This document shows positions 1 to 6,440 of a stretch of 6,519 nt of DNA, in pieces. The position numbers were made by a program, and so were the translations under genes. The DNA lies in NCBI GenBank assembly GCA_004195315.1, contig SDWL01000118.1, positions 1 through 6,519 on the forward strand, in the 5' to 3' direction. Each line of letters begins with the position of its first letter. Position 1 is the stretch's first letter. The notes under the pieces are model-generated. The model saw only the letters and a list, made by a program, of their open reading frames with translations, made no database searches and was not told the DNA's origin. Source of the stretch: Lutibacter sp. (GTDB lineage: Bacteria; Bacteroidota; Bacteroidia; Flavobacteriales; Flavobacteriaceae).

Positions 1-19
1 AGATGTGTATAAGAGACAG
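1..19 (+). other. Nextera/Tn5 mosaic-end adapter (library artefact)
   Basis: The first 19 bases read AGATGTGTATAAGAGACAG, which is exactly the Tn5 mosaic end used in Nextera tagmentation libraries, in the orientation where insert DNA follows its 3' end. It is not native genome sequence. It means the contig was not trimmed and that nothing upstream of base 20 is known. It should not be read as an insertion-sequence terminal repeat, because no transposase or second mosaic end is present. Confidence 0.97.
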
Positions 20-70
20 TTTTAGTATAAAAAACATGAAGCGTTATGCTACTTTAGTTACATATAAAAT

Positions 71-83
71 ATTGAAATTCAAT
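71..83. repeat. Short palindrome ATTGAAATTCAAT
   Basis: This is a perfect inverted repeat with six-base arms around a central A. It lies nine bases before the GTAAC palindrome in the operon leader. It could be a second operator or chance in AT-rich DNA; no regulator family is assigned. Confidence 0.3.
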
Positions 84-91
84 CCATTATT

Positions 92-105
92 GTAACTAAT
101 GTTAC
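92..105. promoter_or_regulatory. Candidate CRP/FNR-family operator GTAAC-N4-GTTAC
   Basis: Bases 92-105 read GTAAC TAAT GTTAC, a perfect palindrome with five-base arms and a four-base centre. This 5-4-5 geometry is that of CRP/FNR-family sites, the FNR site being TTGAT-N4-ATCAA. The site lies about 87 bases before the start codon of the molybdoenzyme gene. Control of an anaerobic respiratory operon by such a regulator would be ordinary. The regulator is not encoded in this window, and the assignment is inference from geometry and position. Confidence 0.45.
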
Positions 106-191
106 TTGTTTTCGCTTTGTTTGCTGACATTTATCATACTCTACACATAGCCATATAAGTAACTTTACACCTGAAAAAAAATGAATAACTT

Positions 192-2435
192 ATGACTACT
201 TCAAGAAGAAAATTTATTAAAATTTCTGCTTTAGGATTAGGAGGTGTTGCGGCAACAACAAGTGCAATAAATATGTTTGGTGCCAATTCATATTTAGATA
301 ATTTAGTTAAACAAGATCTAACTAAAAACTTTAAAAGAACTGCTACTTATTGCGAAGTGTGCTTTTGGAAGTGTGCTGCTTGGACACATACAAACGAAAA
401 AGGCGAAATTAAAAAAATTATTGGTAACGATGATGATCCACATTGTTATGGCCGCTTATGCCCTAGAGGTACAGGTGGTGTTGGAATGTATAATGATGAA
501 GACAGGCTTAAAACTCCTCTAATCAGAACTACAATAAATGGAGAACAAACTTTTCGAGAAGCCACTTGGGAAGAAGCACTTGATTTAATTGCTTCAAAAG
601 TTAACAATATAAAGGAAAACAATGGCCCTGAATCTATCGCTTTACTTAAGCATGGTTCACCAGGAAAACACCTTGAGCAATTATTTAAAGCCTGGGGCTC
701 TGATACTTTTGCTGAGCCTGCTTATGCACAATGCCGAGGAGGAAGAGAAACAGGATTTGCCACTACTTTTGGATCATGGATAGGTTCTCCTGAACCTACC
801 GATATTAGAGATACTAATTGTTTAGTACTTATCGGATCTCATTTTGGAGAAAACATGCACAATTCACCTGTCCAGGAAATGTCTGATGCTATAGACAAAG
901 GAGCTACTATTATAACTGTTGACCCTAGATTATCAACTGCTGCAAGTAAATCAAAACACTGGTTAGCTATAAAACCAGGTACTGATATTGCTTTGATGCT
1001 TGCATGGATGAATGTATTGATTGAGGAAGGCTTATATGATAAAGAATATGTTGAAAAATATGGATTAGGTTTTGATAAGTTAAAAGACCATGTAAAAACA
1101 TTCACTCCTGAATGGGCTTATGGAATTACAACTATAAAACCTGAGGATATTAGAAAAACTGCCAGAGAAATGGGTAAAGCTGCTCCAGCGGTAATTATTC
1201 ACCCTGGACGTCATGTAAGTTGGTATGGCGATGATGCTCAACGAGAAAGAGCTATGGCTATGCTAAATGGCTTGTTAGGATCTTGGGGTCGTAGAGGTGG
1301 ATTCTATTTTAAAGAAAGTATAAAGGTACCTTCTTACCCATTACCAAAATTCCCTACTCCAAAATGGGGATGGAAAGAAATTGGAGCAAAGTATCCTTTA
1401 GCGCAAATGGGACTTACATTCGAAGTTATCAAGGCTTCAATTCCAAATCCTGAAAATAAATATCCTGTGAAAGCATGGTTTGTATCAGGAGTTAATTTAC
1501 CAAAATCCATTCCTAATAAGAAGTTACTTGAAGAGGCCATGGATAATTTGGAATTTATGGTTGTTGTTGATACCATGCCAATGGATGTTACAGGTTATGC
1601 CGATGTTGTTTTACCTGAATGTACATATTTAGAACGTTACGATCATATTAGATCAGCTAATAATAGAGAACCTTCTATAGCATTGAGAATGCCAGCTGTA
1701 GCACCAAAATATGATTCTAAGCCAGCTTGGTGGATTGCCAAACAAATTGGAGAACGTACTGGCGTTGGAAATTATTTCCCATATAACGATTTCAAAGAAG
1801 TTATTGAATGGCAATTAAAAAAAATGGGTACTTCATTAGAAGAAATGGAAAAAATTGGGGTTAAAAATTTCCCTCGGAAATCAAGACCGTTATTTTTAAG
1901 AGATAATGAAAATTACGAATTTGGAACCCAAAGCGGTAAAATTGAATTTTATTCTCAAGAATTAAAAGATTTAGGTTTTGACCCAATGCCTGTATACACC
2001 AAACACCCTGAACCACCTCAAGGTTTTTATAGACTGAATTATGGTAGAGCACCTATGCATACTTTTAGCAGAACTGCAAACAACCCTAATTTACATGAAT
2101 TAAAAAAGGAAAATGATCTTTGGGTTAATCCAAAAGTTGCCAGAATTATGGACATTAAACAAGGACAAAGAGTTTGGTTGAGAAATCAAGACGGTGTGAA
2201 TTCTGTGTTCTCTATTAAAGTAAGAGTTACCGAAAGGATACGATGGGATTCTGTATATATGGTTCATGGTTTTGGACACGATAACAAAAAATTATCCAGA
2301 GCCTATGGAAAAGGCATAAATGATACCCAATTAATTTCATCAGTAATGGTAGATCCAATTATGGGAGGTACTGGAATGAGAGGAAATTTTGTTGAAATTT
2401 TAACTGAAAACCCAAATACAAATACTGAGATATGA
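192..2435 (+). CDS. Periplasmic molybdopterin oxidoreductase, PsrA/PhsA type
   Basis: Catalytic subunit of a membrane-bound molybdenum enzyme of the DMSO reductase family, probably acting on polysulfide, thiosulfate or a related sulfur compound. A Tat signal begins at once (S4-R5-R6-K7-F8-I9-K10, then a hydrophobic stretch to about residue 30), so the enzyme should be exported folded. Cys54, Cys57, Cys61 and Cys90 form the N-terminal [4Fe-4S] motif. Cys181, in AQCRGGRETG, is the likely molybdenum ligand. A cofactor-binding segment lies near 211-280, and the C-terminal dinucleotide-binding domain runs from about 618 to 740, with HTFSRTANNP at 623 and GFGH at 693. The 747 residues fit PsrA and PhsA; TtrA and SoeA are longer. 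An in-frame stop at 186-188 makes ATG 192 the first possible start. The substrate is inferred from the YeeE and rhodanese-like neighbours; an arsenic or other oxyanion enzyme is less likely but not excluded. Confidence 0.93.
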   Translation: MTTSRRKFIKISALGLGGVAATTSAINMFGANSYLDNLVKQDLTKNFKRTATYCEVCFWKCAAWTHTNEKGEIKKIIGNDDDPHCYGRLCPRGTGGVGMYNDEDRLKTPLIRTTINGEQTFREATWEEALDLIASKVNNIKENNGPESIALLKHGSPGKHLEQLFKAWGSDTFAEPAYAQCRGGRETGFATTFGSWIGSPEPTDIRDTNCLVLIGSHFGENMHNSPVQEMSDAIDKGATIITVDPRLSTAASKSKHWLAIKPGTDIALMLAWMNVLIEEGLYDKEYVEKYGLGFDKLKDHVKTFTPEWAYGITTIKPEDIRKTAREMGKAAPAVIIHPGRHVSWYGDDAQRERAMAMLNGLLGSWGRRGGFYFKESIKVPSYPLPKFPTPKWGWKEIGAKYPLAQMGLTFEVIKASIPNPENKYPVKAWFVSGVNLPKSIPNKKLLEEAMDNLEFMVVVDTMPMDVTGYADVVLPECTYLERYDHIRSANNREPSIALRMPAVAPKYDSKPAWWIAKQIGERTGVGNYFPYNDFKEVIEWQLKKMGTSLEEMEKIGVKNFPRKSRPLFLRDNENYEFGTQSGKIEFYSQELKDLGFDPMPVYTKHPEPPQGFYRLNYGRAPMHTFSRTANNPNLHELKKENDLWVNPKVARIMDIKQGQRVWLRNQDGVNSVFSIKVRVTERIRWDSVYMVHGFGHDNKKLSRAYGKGINDTQLISSVMVDPIMGGTGMRGNFVEILTENPNTNTEI

Positions 2436-2965
2436 GATATGCAATGGTAATTGACACCTTAAAATGTGTTGGATGTAGCGATTGTGTAGTTGCTTGTCAA
2501 ACTGAAAATGACGTTCCTTTAGGTTATTGTCGAGATTGGATTGTTGAAACCGTAAATGGTACTTATCCAACTGTAAATTTAGAATTGAAATCGGAAAGAT
2601 GTAACCATTGTGATAATGCTCCTTGTGTGAGATGCTGTCCTACCGGAGCAAGTTATGTTGCAGATGGCGGTAATATAATGGTTACCCCTGATGAATGCAT
2701 TGGTTGTGGTGCTTGTATACAATCTTGTCCTTATGATGCTCGTTATCAACATCCTGATGGCTGGGTAGACAAATGTACTTTCTGTAACCATAGATTAGAG
2801 AAGGGACAATTGCCTGCTTGTGTATCAGTTTGTCCTACAAAATGCATGTATTTTGGTGATTTAGATAACCCAAATAGCGAAGTGTCACAATTATTAAAAA
2901 CTAGAAAACACAAAACTTTAGCTCCTGAAGCAGGAACTAAGCCACATGTTTTTTACCTAATTTAA
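2432..2965 (+). CDS. Four-cluster [4Fe-4S] electron-transfer subunit, PsrB type
   Basis: Electron-transfer subunit that wires the molybdoenzyme to its membrane partner. Sixteen cysteines fall into four groups suited to four [4Fe-4S] clusters: Cys12/15/18/22, Cys57/60/65/69, Cys89/92/95/99 and Cys115/118/130/134. The last group has the long CTFC-x11-C-x3-C spacing usual for PsrB, PhsB and DmsB relatives. Extra cysteines are at 33, 68 and 138. The 177 residues are normal for the family. There is no signal peptide, as expected for a subunit exported together with a Tat partner. The start overlaps the stop of the preceding gene as ATGA, which indicates translational coupling and equal amounts of the two subunits. 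An ATG four codons on is possible, but MRYAMVID matches the usual N-terminus of the family. Confidence 0.95.
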   Translation: MRYAMVIDTLKCVGCSDCVVACQTENDVPLGYCRDWIVETVNGTYPTVNLELKSERCNHCDNAPCVRCCPTGASYVADGGNIMVTPDECIGCGACIQSCPYDARYQHPDGWVDKCTFCNHRLEKGQLPACVSVCPTKCMYFGDLDNPNSEVSQLLKTRKHKTLAPEAGTKPHVFYLI

Positions 2966-2975
2966 AATTAAAATT

Positions 2976-3935
2976 ATGCAAGAAGAATTATTTACAAGTG
3001 GGAGACATATACCAAATATTGACCCTTATTTACAAATATGGCACTGGCCAATATCCGTTTATTTATTTTTAGGTGGACTTGCGGCTGGTATTCTATTTTT
3101 TGCTGCCTTGTTTTATTTAATGGGTAAAGAAAAGGAATATCCAACAGTGGTTAAAAATGCTACTATTATAGTTCCTATAGCTTTAACACTTGGTTTATTG
3201 GCTTTGTTATATGATTTAACTCATAAAATCTATTTTTGGCAGTTGTACACTAATTTTAGAATTGAATCTCCAATGTCATGGGGTGCTTGGGTTCTTTTAG
3301 CAGTTACTCCACTATCATTTCTTTGGGTATTTAGCTATTACTCTGTGCTTTTTCCAAAATTGGAAAATAAATTTCAATTATTAACAAAGTTCAAATTTTT
3401 AAAATCATTTGAGGTTTATTTAAAAGAAAACAGAAAGTATATGGCTTATGCCTTAATTCCTTTAACTCTTATATTAGGTGTTTATACGGGTATACTACTT
3501 TCAGCATTTAATGCTAGACCACTTTGGAACAATGCAATTTTAGGCCCTTTATTTTTAGTCTCAGGACTTTCAACTGGTGCTGCCACAATAATTTTAATGG
3601 CTAAAACTTCTGCAGAAAAACATTTATTTAGTAAAATAGATGTTGGTTTAGTTATTATTGAATTAGCCTTAATTGCTCATATGATTATGGGATACTATGC
3701 TGGGTCTCAAGTACAACTTGAAGCAATGCAATTGCTGGTAGCAGGAGATTTTACGGTAATGTTTTTTGGATTTGTTGTAATCCTCGGCTTAATAGTTCCT
3801 TTGATAATTGAAGTTATAGAACTAATGGGATTCAAAGTTCCAGTATCAATTCCGGCAATTTTAATTTTAATTGGTGGTTTGGTATTTAGATTTGTTATGG
3901 TAGAAGCTGGGCAATTAACCCGTTTCCTTTATTAA
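2976..3935 (+). CDS. NrfD/PsrC-family membrane quinone-interacting subunit
   Basis: Integral membrane anchor that exchanges electrons between the quinone pool and the iron-sulfur subunit. I count eight hydrophobic segments, at about residues 25-48, 61-81, 101-125, 156-178, 188-209, 220-241, 258-283 and 290-308, which is the PsrC number. Family landmarks are WHWPISVYLFLGGLAAG in the first helix, SPMSWGAW before the third, RPLWNN before the fifth and RFVMVEAGQ near the end. The length of 319 residues is in the PsrC range. It starts 10 bases after the iron-sulfur gene, with an AT-rich leader and no Shine-Dalgarno sequence. With the two genes before it this makes a complete ABC complex. The direction of electron flow (quinol oxidation or quinone reduction) is not visible in the sequence. 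Confidence 0.93.
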   Translation: MQEELFTSGRHIPNIDPYLQIWHWPISVYLFLGGLAAGILFFAALFYLMGKEKEYPTVVKNATIIVPIALTLGLLALLYDLTHKIYFWQLYTNFRIESPMSWGAWVLLAVTPLSFLWVFSYYSVLFPKLENKFQLLTKFKFLKSFEVYLKENRKYMAYALIPLTLILGVYTGILLSAFNARPLWNNAILGPLFLVSGLSTGAATIILMAKTSAEKHLFSKIDVGLVIIELALIAHMIMGYYAGSQVQLEAMQLLVAGDFTVMFFGFVVILGLIVPLIIEVIELMGFKVPVSIPAILILIGGLVFRFVMVEAGQLTRFLY

Positions 3936-3945
3936 AATATAAATT

Positions 3946-4473
3946 ATGAATATAGAAAAAAATAATAGAACAGTATATTGGAATCCTTATTTTGGAGGCT
4001 TCCTTCTAGGAATTCTTATAATTCTTACCTTTTACATTACAGGTAGAGGATTAGGAGCTACAGGCGCTTTAAAAAGCGGGGTTGTTGCTGTGGTTGATGC
4101 AGTTGCCCCAACCCATGCAGCAAACAACGCATATTACAGTAAATTTATACCAGAAGAAAAGTCAGTTTTAGATTCTTGGCTGGTTTTCGAAGCAATAGGT
4201 GTAATACTAGGCGCTATAATCTCTGGAGGATTGAGCGGTAGAATAGCTTGGAAAATACAACGTTCTCCAAAAATCACAAATAGACGCCGACTTATTTTTG
4301 CAATTGGTGGTGGAATATTATTTGGATTAGGAGCACAAATTGCTCGAGGATGTACTAGTGGCGCAGGATTAAGTGGCATGTCGGTACTTTCAACTGGTGG
4401 TTTTATTACTGTGATTTCCATTTTTGGAGCAGGGTATTTAGCCGCTTATTTCTTTAGAAAAAATTGGATTTAA
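3946..4473 (+). CDS. YeeE/YedE-family protein, half-size, first of pair
   Basis: Membrane protein of the YeeE/YedE family, which contains the thiosulfate-uptake protein TsuA. About four membrane helices are visible (near 12-32, 78-98, 114-134 and 147-170), with a longer loop at 44-76 between the first two. The family signature ARGCTSGAGLSGMS holds Cys136, the only cysteine in the protein. In TsuA, conserved cysteines along the channel contact thiosulfate. At 175 residues this is about half of a full-length TsuA-type protein, and the following gene supplies the other half, so the two probably act as a heterodimer. It begins 10 bases after the NrfD-like gene. The transported species could be thiosulfate or another sulfur compound; that is inference. 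Confidence 0.88.
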   Translation: MNIEKNNRTVYWNPYFGGFLLGILIILTFYITGRGLGATGALKSGVVAVVDAVAPTHAANNAYYSKFIPEEKSVLDSWLVFEAIGVILGAIISGGLSGRIAWKIQRSPKITNRRRLIFAIGGGILFGLGAQIARGCTSGAGLSGMSVLSTGGFITVISIFGAGYLAAYFFRKNWI

Positions 4474-4494
4474 TTTAAAAAAACAAAAAAAAAT

Positions 4495-5088
4495 ATGGGA
4501 CCTTTACTTCCAAATGGTATAATTCCAACTGAATGGGATAGTTTAATAGCTATATTAATCGGTTTGGTTTTCGGATTTATTTTAGAATCTTCGGGATTTT
4601 CTTCATCTAGAAAATTAGCAGGAGTATTTTATGGCTATGATTTTGCAGTGTTAAAAGTATTTTTTACAGCTGCACTTGTGGCACTAATAGGTATGTATTA
4701 CATGGATTACCTAGGATATATGGATTTAGCACAACTTTATGTACACCCTACTTATTTATGGGGAGCAATAATTGGTGGTATAATAATGGGTGTAGGATTT
4801 GTTTCAGCTGGTTTTTGCCCTGGAACCAGTTTATGCGCTTTGGCAATCGGTAAAATTGATGCTTTTGCTTATGTTGGTGGAGCATTAATTGGAATATTTA
4901 TCTTTTCTGAACTATTCACCTTATTCCAACCTCTTTACGATGGAACTTTTCTTGGCAACGTTACTTTAATGGATACGTTTGATATAAACCCATACTGGTT
5001 TGTATTTATTTTTACATTGATCGCTATTCTCATCTTTGTAATTTCCGATTTGATTCGTAAGAGAACTAAAAAACAAGTTTATAATTAA
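4495..5088 (+). CDS. YeeE/YedE-family protein, half-size, second of pair
   Basis: Second YeeE/YedE half. It has about five hydrophobic segments (near 15-33, 54-71, 86-106, 124-145 and 166-186). Two family motifs are clear: ESSGFSSSRKLAGVFYGYDF at 31-50, and AGFCPGTSLCALAIGK at 105-120 with Cys108 and Cys114. Together with Cys136 of the preceding protein this gives three motif cysteines, the same number as the functional cysteines of single-chain TsuA. Length is 197 residues and the C-terminus is basic (RKRTKK). The 21-base gap before it is almost pure A, with no Shine-Dalgarno sequence. No TusA-like (YeeD) partner gene is present, unlike many YeeE loci, so the sulfur acceptor or donor must be something else, perhaps the two downstream carrier-like proteins. 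Confidence 0.88.
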   Translation: MGPLLPNGIIPTEWDSLIAILIGLVFGFILESSGFSSSRKLAGVFYGYDFAVLKVFFTAALVALIGMYYMDYLGYMDLAQLYVHPTYLWGAIIGGIIMGVGFVSAGFCPGTSLCALAIGKIDAFAYVGGALIGIFIFSELFTLFQPLYDGTFLGNVTLMDTFDINPYWFVFIFTLIAILIFVISDLIRKRTKKQVYN

Positions 5089-5099
5089 ACAATAAAACT

Positions 5100-5780
5100 A
5101 TGGTTAACAGAAAATTAGCAAAAGTTTCAACGTTCAGATATAAAATTCTAGCTACTGTATTTATTGTACTCGCAGGTGGTTTAGTTTTGTTACCTAAACA
5201 TGAAAAACATGAAGGTATAAAGCCTGAACTTTTACTAGCCAATCTCATCAGTACAGAAAGATATATTTCTACTGATATATTAGCTGATAAGATTATAAAT
5301 AATGATCCTTCTTTTATCTTGATAGATGTTAGAAATGAAGAAAGTTATTCGAATTTCACAATTGGAGATGCCCTAAATATTCCATTAGAAAAATTCTTAG
5401 ACGAAGTTTCAATCAACTATTTAGACCAAAATCAATATGATATTATCTTTATATCAAACGATAATTTTTATGCTGAACAGGCTTGGATGCTAGGTAGCCG
5501 ATTAGGTTTCAAGAATTTGCATGTTTTAGAAGGAGGTATAAACAAATGGTTTAATACCATTATCAACCCTAAAAAACCAACAGAAACAATGCCTGAAGAA
5601 CAATTCGTATTGTATTCAAATAGAAAAGCAGCTAGTATGTTTTTCGGGGTGGCATATCCTGAGCAATTTAAACCTGCTAAAAAAGACAAAGCAATAGTAA
5701 AAACAAAACAGCCAGCACCTCCTAAAAAAGTGATTAAAGTTAAAAAGAAAAAAAAGGCGCCAGCTGAAGGTGGTTGTTAA
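5100..5780 (+). CDS. Membrane-anchored pseudo-rhodanese with C-terminal Lys-rich EGGC tail (1)
   Basis: A basic N-terminus and one hydrophobic helix (about 14-32) predict an anchor with the rest in the periplasm. A rhodanese-like fold follows at about 55-155, recognisable by FILIDVRNEESY at 72-83 and GFKNLHVLEGGINKWF at 136-151. The catalytic loop is altered: where active rhodaneses have CxxGxR, this protein reads SNDNFY, so Ser119 replaces the cysteine and ordinary sulfurtransferase chemistry should be absent. Residues 191-226 form a flexible tail with 14 lysines and several prolines, ending APAEGGC. Cys226, the last residue, is the only cysteine in the protein. The likely role is a sulfur carrier or thiol arm for the neighbouring enzyme and YeeE pair; this is inference by analogy with the GGCGG arm of SoxY. 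It starts 11 bases after the second YeeE gene. Confidence 0.85.
   Translation: MVNRKLAKVSTFRYKILATVFIVLAGGLVLLPKHEKHEGIKPELLLANLISTERYISTDILADKIINNDPSFILIDVRNEESYSNFTIGDALNIPLEKFLDEVSINYLDQNQYDIIFISNDNFYAEQAWMLGSRLGFKNLHVLEGGINKWFNTIINPKKPTETMPEEQFVLYSNRKAASMFFGVAYPEQFKPAKKDKAIVKTKQPAPPKKVIKVKKKKKAPAEGGC
5739..5780 (+). repeat. 42-base tail repeat, copy 1
   Basis: This encodes the last 13 residues (VKKKKKAPAEGGC) and stop codon of the first pseudo-rhodanese. The same length recurs at 6399-6440 with three differences (AAA/AAG, GCG/GCC, GCT/GCA), all silent third-position changes. The protein similarity extends weakly upstream (PPKKVIKV against APKKIITV). Confidence 0.9.
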
Positions 5781-5807
5781 TTTTAAAAACTTTATAAAAT
5801 ATTATTT

Positions 5808-6440
5808 ATGAAAGAATTAGAAAAAACCAAACGAATATCAATTGCTACAACGCTTTTTATATTAATTGTAATAATGGCACTTTTAGCATACAAAAGACCA
5901 ATACATATATATGCAGTAAATACTGAGCACACTTTAGAAAAAATAGTAAGTAAAGATTACTTTGTTTCTCTTAAAGAAATTAACAACCCAGATTACGTAT
6001 TAATTGATGTTAGAAGTCATTTTGAATTTGAAAAAGGACATCTTGAAAATGCTGTGAATATACACACTTCTGAAATTTTATTAGATAACTCTAAAAAAGT
6101 TTTCGATGAACTTAAGGAAAATGGAAAAACGGTAGTTTTATATGCTTCAAATACAAACGAAGCTAGTCCAACTTTTTTAATTTTATATCAATTAGGTTAC
6201 AATAATGTTAAAATATTAAATGTAGAAAACAGTTATTCAAACAATCAATTAATTACAAAATCTATTGATGTTGAAAAATCTAATGCAGATATTAAAAACT
6301 TTATTGCAGAGTCTGTAAAAAAAGCTAAAAAAGTTTCTAAAAAAAATGTAAAAAGACCGGTTGCTACAGTAAAAAAAGCTCCTAAGAAAATAATTACCGT
6401 TAAAAAGAAAAAGAAGGCCCCAGCAGAAGGTGGTTGTTAA
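5808..6440 (+). CDS. Membrane-anchored pseudo-rhodanese with C-terminal Lys-rich EGGC tail (2)
   Basis: Diverged paralogue of the preceding protein, 210 residues. An N-terminal helix (about 10-28) after a basic start predicts a membrane anchor with a periplasmic body. The rhodanese-like region covers about 50-145, with DYVLIDVRSHFEFEKGHLENA at 62-82 as the clearest match. It is more degenerate than its neighbour: Ala113 stands at the catalytic-cysteine position (VLYASNTNEAS) and the usual GGxxxW motif is NVENSY. Residues 171-210 form a tail with 16 lysines ending APAEGGC, and Cys210, the last residue, is the only cysteine. Domain identity to the first paralogue looks low by eye, yet the last 13 residues are identical. 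The probable role is the same, a tethered thiol or sulfur carrier. A purely structural role is the alternative. Confidence 0.83.
   Translation: MKELEKTKRISIATTLFILIVIMALLAYKRPIHIYAVNTEHTLEKIVSKDYFVSLKEINNPDYVLIDVRSHFEFEKGHLENAVNIHTSEILLDNSKKVFDELKENGKTVVLYASNTNEASPTFLILYQLGYNNVKILNVENSYSNNQLITKSIDVEKSNADIKNFIAESVKKAKKVSKKNVKRPVATVKKAPKKIITVKKKKKAPAEGGC
6399..6440 (+). repeat. 42-base tail repeat, copy 2
   Basis: Second copy of the tail-coding repeat, encoding the C-terminus and stop codon of the second pseudo-rhodanese. Thirty-nine of 42 bases match the copy at 5739-5780, and the three mismatches leave the protein unchanged. Confidence 0.9.

Larger units (their letters stand above)
20..191 (+). 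promoter_or_regulatory. Non-coding leader of the operon
   Basis: This AT-rich stretch before the first gene has no convincing coding sequence on either strand. It should carry the operon promoter. I find no good Bacteroidota pair of a -33 TTTG and a -7 TAnnTTTG at normal spacing. The nearest -7 match is TAACTTTA at 160-167, seven of eight positions, but no TTG box lies about 20 bases before it; the TTTG boxes at 116-119 and 120-123 are too far away. The region holds two short palindromes, listed separately. GTAAC/GTTAC half sites also occur singly at 57-61 and 159-163. The real promoter may be weak, activator-dependent, or lie upstream of the truncated edge. Confidence 0.5.

Noticed and set aside
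1..19. Possible insertion-sequence terminal repeat
   Set aside because: The sequence is exactly the engineered Tn5 mosaic end, sits precisely at the window edge, and no transposase or partner end is present.
160..167. TAACTTTA as a firm Bacteroidota -7 promoter box
   Set aside because: It is seven of eight to TAnnTTTG but lacks a TTTG box at the normal distance; kept only as a remark in the leader entry.
192..2435. Arsenate reductase or tetrathionate reductase catalytic subunit
   Set aside because: Length and motifs fit PsrA/PhsA better, tetrathionate reductases are considerably longer, and the downstream YeeE and rhodanese-like genes favour a sulfur substrate. Not fully excluded.
839..5689. 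Several antisense open frames of 60-95 codons inside the seven genes
   Set aside because: They lie fully opposite, or nearly so, to well-supported genes, have no recognisable motifs and no credible start context; they are shadows of the coding frames.
5739..5780. Lys-rich tail as a frameshift product of a poly-A sequencing error
   Set aside because: The same 13 residues and stop codon occur independently in the second gene, with silent codon differences, so the frame is genuine in both.
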